Assembly: GCF_000745965.1 (NCBI RefSeq)
Contig: NZ_JQKI01000029.1
Span: 1 to 64,000 of the forward strand
Direction: 5' to 3'
From: Edaphobacter aggregans DSM 19364
Lineage (GTDB): Bacteria; Acidobacteriota; Terriglobia; Terriglobales; Acidobacteriaceae
Length of the DNA stretch: 64,000 nt
Shown: in pieces, positions 9,871 to 17,758 of the stretch
How the letters are laid out: each line of letters begins with the position of its first letter
How positions within the stretch are numbered: the first letter of the stretch is position 1
Translations under genes and position numbers: made by a program
The notes under the pieces: generated by a model
What the model was told of the DNA's origin: nothing
What the model saw: the letters and a program-made list of their open reading frames with translations, nothing else
Database searches by the model: none

Positions 9871-9925
9871 TTGACGCCCCTAGACATCTAGGGCTAATCT
9901 GCGGAAATGCACAGATGTCTAGGGG
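9871..9925 (+). promoter_or_regulatory. Promoter with palindromic operator before padR-ADOP
   Basis: TTGACG (9871-9876) and TAATCT (9895-9900) are spaced by 18 bases and look like a sigma-70 promoter. The spacer holds a near-symmetric site CCCTAGACATCTAGGG (9878-9893; 7-bp arms around CA). An inverted copy of its half, AGATGTCTAGGGG, lies at 9913-9925, so that 9877-9889 and 9913-9925 form a perfect 13-bp inverted repeat. It ends seven bases before the padR start, which fits autoregulation by PadR. Confidence 0.65.
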
Positions 9926-9932
9926 TAGAAAC

Positions 9933-10259
9933 ATGGCGAAGAATGATCTGCAGGGAACGCTGGATCTCCTGGTTCTGAAGACTCTTGCACAAATGGGTGC
10001 GCTGCATGGATACGGGATTGTGCTCCACATCCAGCGCGCCTCCGAGGAGCTTTTGCGCGTGGAAGAAGGGTCGCTTTATCCGGCCCTGCATCGCATGGAG
10101 CAAAGTGGATGGATTGCGTCACAATGGGGGCACACTGAGACTAATCGCAAAGCCAAATACTACAAGCTGACGCCTCAGGGCCGGCACCAGTTACAGCGGG
10201 CCGAGCAGAGCTTCGAACAACTGGTGAAAGGCGTGCGCACCATGTTGCGCTATACGTGA
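9933..10259 (+). CDS. PadR family transcriptional regulator
   Basis: A 108-residue winged-helix regulator. The PadR domain fills the product: QGTLDLLVLKTLAQMGALHGYGI, then the recognition region RVEEGSLYPALHRMEQSGWI and wing KAKYYKLTPQGR. The ATG at 9933 is preceded by AGGGGTAG; an earlier frame start at 9858 would run through the promoter. The ADOP permease gene starts 11 bases after its stop, the standard PadR-ADOP pairing in Acidobacteria, so it probably represses its own operon and the permease from the palindrome upstream. Its inducer is unknown. Confidence 0.92.
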   Translation: MAKNDLQGTLDLLVLKTLAQMGALHGYGIVLHIQRASEELLRVEEGSLYPALHRMEQSGWIASQWGHTETNRKAKYYKLTPQGRHQLQRAEQSFEQLVKGVRTMLRYT

Positions 10260-10269
10260 GAGGTTTGCG

Positions 10270-12915
10270 ATGTCCATTTTCCGCCGCATGGCCAATCTAT
10301 TGCATCGCTCACGCGTTGACCGCGAGATCGATGCTGAACTTCAAACCCACATCGCACTGCGCACTGAAGACAACATCGTTGCCGGCATGTCGCCTGAGGA
10401 GGCCCGGCGCGATGCCCTGGTGCGCTTTGGCAACCGCATAGTGACGAAGGAACGTGTCGCCGCCGCAGATGCAGCCCTTATGATCGGCAGTATTGGAGCG
10501 GACATTCGTTACGCCCTCCGGCAGTTGATCAAGAATCCAGGATTCGCTCTGGCCGCGATCCTCTCCCTGGCGCTGGGCATCGGAGCCACCGTTTCGGTCT
10601 TTAGCGTCATCTACGGCGTGCTTCTCCATCCGTTTCCGTATGCGGACGTTGCGCGGCTGGCCAATCTCAGCATCAGTGACCCACGCGGGAATATCTTCGA
10701 TGCTGGATTCACGGGGCAGCAGTTTCGCGAGTTGCGGGACGTGCACGGCTTCGACGGCATCGCCACCTGGAACTCGCGGCACCTGACTGTCACCGGCCAT
10801 GACGTTCCTGAGAACGCTATCGCTTTCTTTGGAATAGGCGAAACGTTTGTCACTCTAGGTGTGCCACCTTTGCTCGGCCGGAATCTCGGTCCTTCCGACT
10901 CCCCCGAGGGACAGGAGCCGCTGCCGGTGGTGATGCTGCATTACCGTTTCTGGCAACGTCACTTCCACGGCGACCCCGCCGTCATCGGCAAGACTCTTGA
11001 ACTGAATCACCGGCTGTACACAATCGTTGGCGTGACCCGCCCACACTTTACCTGGGGCTGGGGCGCTGACGTTTATCTGCCCGAGGAGACGACACAGGGC
11101 GGTGGCGTAGTTGTCAGGTTGCGCCCCGGAGTAAGCCTCGCCGCCGCCGATGCCGAACTGCAGCCGCTGCTGGAACGATTCGCGCGGGAAAAGCCGCACA
11201 GTTTCCCTCCAGAATTCAAAGTGGACATCCGCCCGCTGACCTACGAGACCACGCACAACATGGGTGGCACTCTCTATCTGCTGTTTGCGGCGGTGGCGAT
11301 GCTCCTGGCGATCGGTTGCAGCAATGTCTCCATCCTGTTGTTGGCTAGAGGGGCGGCGCGGAGACATGAGTTTGCTCTGCGATCCGCCGTGGGTGCCAGT
11401 AGCTTGAGAATTGTGCGCCAGTTGCTCACCGAGTCGCTTCTGTTAGCGTTTACCGGGACAGGATTTGGCATCTTGATGGCCTATCGGCTGCTGCGATTGC
11501 TGATGGCGTGGATGCCGACCGGCATGTTCCCTCCGGATGTGGCAATTCGCATCAATGTGCCGGTGTTGATCTTCACGGCAGGGCTGGCGTTACTGAGCAC
11601 TGCACTCTTCGGGCTGGTTCCTGCTTTGCAGATGGCGAAGCCCGATATCGGCCAGGTCATGCAGGCGAGTACCAACAGGACTGTTGGCAGCGTGCGCGGC
11701 AAGCGCCTACATAGCGCGCTTGTCGCCGCGCAGATTGCGCTCACACTTGTCCTGCTTACAGCTGCGGGTGCGGCTGTCCGTGGCTTTCTGCATCTGTTGA
11801 ACGTGCCGCTCGGCTACAATCCGCACAACGTTGTCTCGGTAGGCATTCCTTTGCAGGACAACACCTATACGAGGTGGGAAGCGCGGGTAAATTACTTCGA
11901 GCAATTGCGCGCCAGCGTTGCCACGTTGCCAGACGTTGTCTCCACCAGCATCTCAACCAACGCTACTCCTCCTCATACAGGTTCGGAGCAACGCTTTGAG
12001 TTGCGGGACAAGCCTTCCGCTTCTCCTGAAGCGCAGACCGCCAGGGTCCATTTTGTCGATCCGGGCTACTTCAGCACCTTGCAAGTGCCTCTATTGCAGG
12101 GGCGAACCTGGAGCGCGGCGGAAGTCGCGCAAGGAGCTCCGCTGATGGTCGTCAATCAGACACTTGCCAGACGCTACTACCCGAGTGGAGACATCGTGGG
12201 ACGCTCCATCAAGGTCTCTGCGCTAGAAGGCAGGCCGCCCGATGTATTGACAGCTCCCGGCGCCGACGACTGGATGCAGGTCATCGGCGTCGTGGGCGAC
12301 TCGGTGAACGACGGGCCGGATCATCCCGTCAGGCCGGCGATCTTTGCCCCTTACAGCACGCTCATGCCGACAGGCACGCAGATTCTCATCCGTACGCGTC
12401 AGGCGCCGGCACCTGTTCTCTACAGCATCCGGAAGCAGTTGGCAAAGGTAAGTCCCGACCAGCAGACTTATGGAGTCATCGCGGACCTCGAAACATGGAT
12501 CAGGAATGAACCGGAGTGGGCAAGAGGCAGGCTGATCTCTGCTCTATTCGGCGGATTCTCGATTGTGGCTCTCTTTCTTTCCGGGGTGGGACTGTACAGC
12601 GTCCTCTCTTACTCGGTTGCACAGCGGAGCAACGAATTCGGGATCCGCATGGCCCTGGGGGCAACACGCCGACATGTTCTCAAGGTGGCGACGGCTTCCG
12701 CAGGGATGAGTGTCGGCACCGGTATCGCTGTCGGCTTGATACTGAGCCTCAGCCTGAGTCATGTCGTCTCCACATGGGTGGGAATCACAACCAATCATCC
12801 ACTCATCGTGTTCAGCGTGTCATTGCTTCTGCTAGTCGTTGCGGGCGTGGCGTGCTTCGTACCGGCGCGCAAGGCACTGTCCATTGATCCCATCGCGGCG
12901 CTAAGGTCCGAATGA
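10270..12915 (+). CDS. ADOP family ABC transporter permease (MacB-like)
   Basis: The 881-residue product is an acidobacterial duplicated orphan permease: a short N-terminal region (FRRMANLLHRSRVDREIDAEL), a first MacB/FtsX permease half with DIRYALRQLIKNPGF and a membrane segment, a periplasmic core domain, three central spans around residues 335-450, and a second half ending with three spans and the typical IDPIAALRSE. No ATPase partner is encoded nearby, which is the reason for the name orphan. MacB-type permeases act mechanically across the periplasm in export; the cargo here is unknown. It is transcribed with padR. Confidence 0.92.
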   Translation: MSIFRRMANLLHRSRVDREIDAELQTHIALRTEDNIVAGMSPEEARRDALVRFGNRIVTKERVAAADAALMIGSIGADIRYALRQLIKNPGFALAAILSLALGIGATVSVFSVIYGVLLHPFPYADVARLANLSISDPRGNIFDAGFTGQQFRELRDVHGFDGIATWNSRHLTVTGHDVPENAIAFFGIGETFVTLGVPPLLGRNLGPSDSPEGQEPLPVVMLHYRFWQRHFHGDPAVIGKTLELNHRLYTIVGVTRPHFTWGWGADVYLPEETTQGGGVVVRLRPGVSLAAADAELQPLLERFAREKPHSFPPEFKVDIRPLTYETTHNMGGTLYLLFAAVAMLLAIGCSNVSILLLARGAARRHEFALRSAVGASSLRIVRQLLTESLLLAFTGTGFGILMAYRLLRLLMAWMPTGMFPPDVAIRINVPVLIFTAGLALLSTALFGLVPALQMAKPDIGQVMQASTNRTVGSVRGKRLHSALVAAQIALTLVLLTAAGAAVRGFLHLLNVPLGYNPHNVVSVGIPLQDNTYTRWEARVNYFEQLRASVATLPDVVSTSISTNATPPHTGSEQRFELRDKPSASPEAQTARVHFVDPGYFSTLQVPLLQGRTWSAAEVAQGAPLMVVNQTLARRYYPSGDIVGRSIKVSALEGRPPDVLTAPGADDWMQVIGVVGDSVNDGPDHPVRPAIFAPYSTLMPTGTQILIRTRQAPAPVLYSIRKQLAKVSPDQQTYGVIADLETWIRNEPEWARGRLISALFGGFSIVALFLSGVGLYSVLSYSVAQRSNEFGIRMALGATRRHVLKVATASAGMSVGTGIAVGLILSLSLSHVVSTWVGITTNHPLIVFSVSLLLLVVAGVACFVPARKALSIDPIAALRSE

Positions 12916-13046
12916 TTCGTCGGGAAGCGCTCTCGAAGGCCGAGAACCGGAGTTCAAAGCGTGCGTTGCCCTGCTATCAACAACGCTCATCGCGGATCGG
13001 TATACCGAACCAGTATGCTGTTGCCGTGCCGTTCGGGGAGAGTGTC

Positions 13047-13427
13047 ATGAAGATTGTTCCTGTGATCAAGTCTAGAGATTTGGAGCGGTCCGTGCGTTTT
13101 TACACTGAAGTGCTCGATTTCGAGCGGAAGTGGCCCGGCGAAGAAGATCATGAAAAGGTCAACGGAGTGGCTCATCTCAGTAGAGACGGAGCCGAGCTGC
13201 TGCTCTCTCGCCATACAGGAGACGGTGTCTTCGGTTCGGTCAATCGCGTCTTTGTGGACGACGTGGATGAGCGTTACGCGACCTTTCGCGCACGGGGTCT
13301 GGACACGATGCAGCGGCCTGAATCTCCGATTCATACCGCGCCAGTCGATCAAACCTGGGGCATCCGTGAATTTGCGGTGACCGATCCGGACGGTAACGGT
13401 CTGTGCTTTTGCACGCCGATCAGATGA
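13047..13427 (+). CDS. VOC family protein (glyoxalase/bleomycin resistance-like)
   Basis: A 126-residue protein with the VOC layout of two beta-alpha-beta-beta-beta modules: KIVPVIKSRDLERSVRFYTEVLDF at the start and FAVTDPDGNGLCF at the end. These proteins are small metal enzymes or binding proteins (glyoxalase, fosfomycin and bleomycin resistance). The substrate is not evident. The ATG at 13047 follows a GGGGAG site; a longer frame from 12912 overlaps the permease gene and adds residues unlike the family. Confidence 0.85.
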   Translation: MKIVPVIKSRDLERSVRFYTEVLDFERKWPGEEDHEKVNGVAHLSRDGAELLLSRHTGDGVFGSVNRVFVDDVDERYATFRARGLDTMQRPESPIHTAPVDQTWGIREFAVTDPDGNGLCFCTPIR

Positions 13428-13484
13428 ATCTGTCCAGCAGGTCAACGCATCTCATCGAACCCCGTCGAGACGACAGGTAGATTA

Positions 13485-14639
13485 CTACCGGGAAACGCCG
13501 TTGTATTTTGCTGAATTGGGTTCCAGTCTTGGCCGCGGCGCGGGCGTCTCCTGCTTAGAGGGAGACGGCTGGGGTTCTATGTCACGAAAGTTGCTGAGGC
13601 CGACGCCGACGAGGCGGAAGAGGCGGTTGGGGCCGAGGTCTGCGCGGTCGCGGAGGTCGAGGGCGATAGCGGTGAGCTCTTCGAGCGAGGATGGTGGTGT
13701 GGGTGGGGTGTGGCTGCGGGTGTGGATGTTGAACTCGCGGGTCTTGAGCTTGAGGACGACGGTGCGGGCGATGCGGGACTCGCGGCGTGAGGCCGTCCAG
13801 ACTTTTTCGGCGAGACGGCGGATGAGGTCGTCGGTCTGGAAGAGCGGGATGTCGTGCTCGAAGGTGTCTTCGGCGGAGATGGATTTGGTGGGGCGGTCGG
13901 GTGTGACGGGGCTGTGATCGATACCGCGGGCTAGCTCGTAGAGGCGGGAGCCGTAGCGACCGAAGTGCAGCTCGAGGGTGGCGAGGTCGAAGGTCTGGAG
14001 GTCTCCTACGGTGCGGATGCCGAGCTGTTGGAGGCGCGTCTCGGTGACCTTGCCGACGCCGGGGATGCGGCCTACCGGGAGGGGCGGGAGGAAGGTGGCG
14101 AGATCGCCGGGCTGGATGACGAAGAGGCCGTCGGGCTTGCGCCAGTCGGAGGCGATCTTGGCGAGGAACTTGTTGGGGGCGACTCCTGCGGAGGCGGTGA
14201 GGTAGAGCTCTTCGCGGATCTGCTGGCGGATGGCGATGGCGACCTTGGTGGCGGTGGGGAGGCCGGTCTTGTTGACCGTGACTTCGAGGTAGGCCTCGTC
14301 GAGGGAGAGGGGCTCGATGAGGTCGGTGTGGCGCTGGAAGATCTCGCGGACGGCGCGGGAGACGGCTTTGTAGCGGGTGAAGTCGGGCGGGACGAAGATG
14401 GCTTGGGGGCAGAGGCGCTCGGCGGTGACGGCGGGCATGGCGGAGCGGACGCCGTACTGGCGGGCCTCGTAGGAGGCGGCGCAGACGACGGAGCGCTTGC
14501 CCTTCCAGGCGACGACGACGGGGCGGCCGCGGAGGTCGGGGGCGTCACGCTGCTCGACGGAGGCGTAGAAGGCGTCCATGTCGACGTGGACGATCTTGCG
14601 CGGCGCGGGATGGGGTGGCTCAAGCAGGCTGCTGGCCAT
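13485..14639 (-). CDS. dinB: DNA polymerase IV (Y-family, translesion)
   Basis: The 384-residue product has the Y-family palm motifs HVDMDAFYASVEQRD (first catalytic Asp) and PLSLDEAYLEV (Asp-Glu pair), a helix-hairpin-helix thumb region IPGVGKVTETRLQQLGI, and a little-finger domain with TVVLKLKTREFNIHTR. The length is near the usual 350-400. Pol IV copies past lesions with low fidelity. The C-terminus (after about residue 355) is a Pro/Ser-rich tail; the usual beta-clamp motif is not obvious, though LFRLVGVGLSNF is intact. The gene stands alone, convergent with the VOC gene. Confidence 0.93.
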   Translation of the reverse strand: MASSLLEPPHPAPRKIVHVDMDAFYASVEQRDAPDLRGRPVVVAWKGKRSVVCAASYEARQYGVRSAMPAVTAERLCPQAIFVPPDFTRYKAVSRAVREIFQRHTDLIEPLSLDEAYLEVTVNKTGLPTATKVAIAIRQQIREELYLTASAGVAPNKFLAKIASDWRKPDGLFVIQPGDLATFLPPLPVGRIPGVGKVTETRLQQLGIRTVGDLQTFDLATLELHFGRYGSRLYELARGIDHSPVTPDRPTKSISAEDTFEHDIPLFQTDDLIRRLAEKVWTASRRESRIARTVVLKLKTREFNIHTRSHTPPTPPSSLEELTAIALDLRDRADLGPNRLFRLVGVGLSNFRDIEPQPSPSKQETPAPRPRLEPNSAKYNGVSR

Positions 14640-14783
14640 GGAGTTGATTGTAAGCGAAGATAGGGCGAAGAAAGTTGGCGAAGGAGATTAAGGAGCTGGG
14701 AGTTTGACGAGTGTGGGATTTGGTACTGGATCGCCTGCGCTGCGCTTTCCTATAGTGAGAAATTACCGTAACATTTGTGTGTT

Positions 14784-15713
14784 ATGAGTATTACAAATCT
14801 GAAAGAGAGCGCACTATGGCTGCTGCTGATCTTCAGCTTGCCCTCGAAGAGGACCAGCGAGAGGGTAGGGATATGGAGGAAGCTCCAGAGATACGGAACG
14901 CTCGCCTTGCGTAACTCCGGCTATGTATTACCGAATACGCCTGTCAATCAGGAGAGGCTCGAATGGCTGGCAACGGCGATACGAGGCTTCAAAGGAGAGG
15001 CCTCCGTGCTTCAGGTGCAGACGATCGATGACCTCCCCTTCGATGTGCTTAAGGAGCGGTTCCGCGAGGAGCGCAAACCTGATTACGCAGCACTCATTCG
15101 CGATGTGAAGAAACTCAAACCCTCTGCACAGGGATTCTCAACGCAGTTGACACGAATGAAGCGGAGGTTTGAAGAGATCGCCGAGATTGACTTCTTTGAG
15201 AGCTCCCTCAAGGCACAAGCCGAAGAGAGTCTCTACAAGGCGGAACATCCAGTGCCCAGAGAAGTGCGTGCTGGGAAAGGAAGGGTATCCAAGATGGAAT
15301 ATCAAAATCGCACCTGGATTACGCGTCCGCGGCCAGGAATTGATCGCGTCTCCTCAGCCTGGCTTATTAATCGGTTCATTGATGCCAAAGCCGGCTTCAT
15401 CTTCGACAGTAATCCGAAGGCCCATCCAGAGGCTGTGCCCTTCGACATGTATCAGGCTGGCGGCTTTGGTCATGAGGGCGAGAAGTGCACGTTCGAGACG
15501 CTCTGTGCCCGCTTCGGTCTTTCGGACAAGAAGGTGCAATTGATCGGCCAAGCTATCCATGATGCCGACCTCGATGATGAGAAGTTCGGCCGTACCGAGG
15601 GCATCACGATCAACCAGATTCTGAAGGGGTGGGCTAAGCAGGGCCTTCCTGATGACGAACTATTAGAACGAGGGATAAGCCTGATCGAGGGGCTCTATCA
15701 CTCGATTGCATAG
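14784..15713 (+). CDS. chrB: Chromate resistance protein ChrB-like
   Basis: The 309-residue product has two parts seen in ChrB: an N-terminal region (ALWLLLIFSLPSKRTSERV, then RRYG-like WRKLQRYGTLALRNSGYVLP) and a C-terminal ChrB domain WITRPRPGIDRVSSAWLINRFID, DMYQAGGFGHEGEKCTFE and AIHDADLDDEKFGR. ChrB senses chromate or sulfate-like anions and acts with the ChrA efflux pump; the C-terminal domain resembles enzymes. No chrA is in this window. The ATG at 14784 is preferred to the TTG at 14775. The next gene starts 11 bases after the stop, so the pair is probably co-transcribed. Confidence 0.85.
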   Translation: MSITNLKESALWLLLIFSLPSKRTSERVGIWRKLQRYGTLALRNSGYVLPNTPVNQERLEWLATAIRGFKGEASVLQVQTIDDLPFDVLKERFREERKPDYAALIRDVKKLKPSAQGFSTQLTRMKRRFEEIAEIDFFESSLKAQAEESLYKAEHPVPREVRAGKGRVSKMEYQNRTWITRPRPGIDRVSSAWLINRFIDAKAGFIFDSNPKAHPEAVPFDMYQAGGFGHEGEKCTFETLCARFGLSDKKVQLIGQAIHDADLDDEKFGRTEGITINQILKGWAKQGLPDDELLERGISLIEGLYHSIA

Positions 15714-15724
15714 AGACGGAGGGA

Positions 15725-16639
15725 ATGATGATAGGAAAAATTGTTTGGCTCGCGACGGCAAGCCTGCTTGTCTATAGCTCTACATTTACACCGGTGCCGG
15801 ATGATTCGGCCGCAGCCTGGAAGCCTGTGGAGGCAGCGTTAGGGAGGTCTGGACAACTCCAGCCGGGTGAGGTCTACAAGTTCGCACTGCCGCGCAGGGA
15901 CATGAAGGTTGTGAAGGATGGTGTGACGGTAGCACCTGGACTGGCGCTAGGTTCCTGGTTGGCCTTCAAGAGGATGGGTAGCGAGGCGATGGTGATGGGC
16001 GACCTTGTTTTAAGCGAGGACGAGATCGAGCCTGTCATGTTGAAGCTCCAGCAGGAGAAGATCGAGCAGACGTCCATTCATAACCACCTGCTGGGCGAAT
16101 CCCCGCGTGTGATTTATATGCACATCGAAGGGCATGGCGACCCGGTCGTGTTGGCGCGTTCGCTTGCTGCTGCCATTGCTCTGACGAAGACTCCTGCGCC
16201 TGCAACCACGACCCCTGGAACTGCGCCTCCTGCTATCGACCTCAATACCGTCCAGGTAGAACAAGCGCTGGGTTACAGCGGAAAGGTCAACGGTGGCATC
16301 CTCCAATTCTCGATTCCACGCGCAGAGAAGATTACTGAAGGAGAGATGGAGATTCCACCCGCCATGGGAGTTGCCACGGCGATCAACTTTCAGCCAACTG
16401 GCCAGGGAAAGGCTGCAATCTCAGGAGATTTTGTTCTGCTTGCCCATGAGGTAAATCCGGTAATTCGGGCTTTGCGGACCCATGGGATTGAAGTGACAGC
16501 CATGCACAACCACATGCTGTTTGAGCAGCCTCATCTCTATTTCATGCACTTCTGGGCCAATGATGATGCCATCAAGCTAGCACATGGACTTCGCGCTGCA
16601 GTTGATGTGACCAACTCGCAAAAGCCACAAGTCAAATAG
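15725..16639 (+). CDS. DUF1259 (LppY/LpqO-like) exported protein with tandem domains
   Basis: A 304-residue exported protein: a weak signal peptide (IGKIVWLATASLLVYSS) and two DUF1259 copies, residues about 35-160 and 175-300. Each copy contains PR-x-D/E-K...APGLALGSW or PPAMGVATAI, a central GD-(L/F)-VL motif and an HNH-like turn (TSIHNHLL, TAMHNHML) followed by YMHI or FMHF. Function unknown; members are often found next to heavy-metal or chromate genes, and here it follows chrB. The start could be 15725 or 15728; GGAGGGA lies just before. Confidence 0.8.
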   Translation: MMIGKIVWLATASLLVYSSTFTPVPDDSAAAWKPVEAALGRSGQLQPGEVYKFALPRRDMKVVKDGVTVAPGLALGSWLAFKRMGSEAMVMGDLVLSEDEIEPVMLKLQQEKIEQTSIHNHLLGESPRVIYMHIEGHGDPVVLARSLAAAIALTKTPAPATTTPGTAPPAIDLNTVQVEQALGYSGKVNGGILQFSIPRAEKITEGEMEIPPAMGVATAINFQPTGQGKAAISGDFVLLAHEVNPVIRALRTHGIEVTAMHNHMLFEQPHLYFMHFWANDDAIKLAHGLRAAVDVTNSQKPQVK

Positions 16640-16649
16640 AGTTACGGAT

Positions 16650-17588
16650 TTAGTGCTTGCGTTCGACGAGGTAGCTGGCGAGGGCCTTGAGGGGGTCGGC
16701 GGCTTTGCCGAAGGGCTCGAGGGCGGCGAAGGCGTCGGCGATGAGCTCTTCGGCGTCCTTGAGGGACTGGTTGATGCCGAAGACGGCGGGCCAAGTGGCC
16801 TTGATGCTGGCGGTGTCCTTGCCGGCGGTCTTGCCTAGTTCTTCGGAGCTTTGTGTCATGTCGAGAACGTCGTCGACGATCTGGAAGGCGAGGCCGGCTT
16901 TTTCGCCGAAGGTGCGGAGGCGGCCGATGGTGTCGGCGTGGAAGTCGTGGTCGGTGTGGGCTAGGCCGAGGATTCCGCCGGAGACGATGGAGGTGGTGAT
17001 GAGGGCTCCGGTCTTGGCGCGGTGAATGGACTCGACTAGCTCGGCGGTGGGGGGCTTGCCTTCGGACTCGATGTCGACGACTTGGCCGCCGATCATGCCG
17101 GGAGGGAGCGGGCTGGCGGGGCCGACGCCGGTGCCGACGGCGAGGGAGATCTCGCGGAGGATGGAGACGGTGGTCGCGGGGGGCGTGGGGAGCTGGGAGA
17201 GGGTCTGGAAGGCGAGGGTCTGGAGGGCGTCCCCGGCGAGAATGGCGATGGCTTCGCCGAAGACGACGTGACAGGTGGGCTGGCCGCGGCGGAGGTCGTC
17301 GTTGTCGAGCGCGGGGAGGTCGTCGTGGATGAGGGAGTAGGTGTGGAGCAGTTCGATGGCTGCGCCGAGTTCGGCTGCGCCTTGGGGGATCTCGCCGGTG
17401 GCGGAGATCATGCGTGCGGCCTCCATGGCGAGGATGGGGCGGAGGCGCTTGCCGCCGGCGAAGACGGAGTGGCGCATGGCGCGGTGGATGGAGTGCGGCG
17501 GGGTATCGGGCGAGGGAAGAAGGCGTTCGAGAGCGGCGTCGGTGAGCTGGACGCCGGAGTGAAGCAGGTCTTGTACAGAGGGGGTCAT
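16650..17588 (-). CDS. ispA: Polyprenyl (farnesyl/geranylgeranyl) diphosphate synthase
   Basis: The 312-residue product is a trans-prenyltransferase of the isoprenoid pathway. It has the first Asp-rich motif HDDLPALDNDDLRRG with the four-residue spacing (DDxxxxD) of bacterial type II farnesyl synthases, and the second motif QIVDDVLD. GGKRLRPIL and the lysine-bearing TGALIT are also present. The ATG at 17588 gives the normal length; a longer frame starting at 17738 would translate repeat sequence (residues SRACPERSRMEHL) and is rejected. It may act before UppS and the other isoprenoid genes of this window. Confidence 0.9.
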   Translation of the reverse strand: MTPSVQDLLHSGVQLTDAALERLLPSPDTPPHSIHRAMRHSVFAGGKRLRPILAMEAARMISATGEIPQGAAELGAAIELLHTYSLIHDDLPALDNDDLRRGQPTCHVVFGEAIAILAGDALQTLAFQTLSQLPTPPATTVSILREISLAVGTGVGPASPLPPGMIGGQVVDIESEGKPPTAELVESIHRAKTGALITTSIVSGGILGLAHTDHDFHADTIGRLRTFGEKAGLAFQIVDDVLDMTQSSEELGKTAGKDTASIKATWPAVFGINQSLKDAEELIADAFAALEPFGKAADPLKALASYLVERKH

Positions 17589-17694
17589 CTGGTGTTGATG
17601 ATAAATCAGCGGTGCGGGGCGCAGATGCTGGGGCGCTTTGGTGTGATTCGTTTTCCTGATGGCTTCGTGGCTGCGGGGAGAATACAGGTGTTCC

Positions 17695-17752
17695 ATTCGA
17701 CTTCGCTCAGGGCAGGCTCTCGACTTGGTGCTTCGCACTCGGCTCGGAATGA
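17695..17752 (+). repeat. Dispersed repeat ending TCGGAATGACG
   Basis: This 58-base spacer element reads TTCCATTCGACTTCGCTC, continues to GGCTCGGAATGACG, and lies between the prenyl synthase start and the end of the next gene. It belongs to the family described at 4392, 22632 and 58932. Confidence 0.6.
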
Positions 17753-17758
17753 CGCCTT

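Noticed and set aside
17588-17738. A 50-residue N-terminal extension of the prenyl synthase
   Set aside because: The extension is encoded by dispersed repeat sequence (SRACPERSRMEHL) and an ATG at 17588 gives the normal family length.
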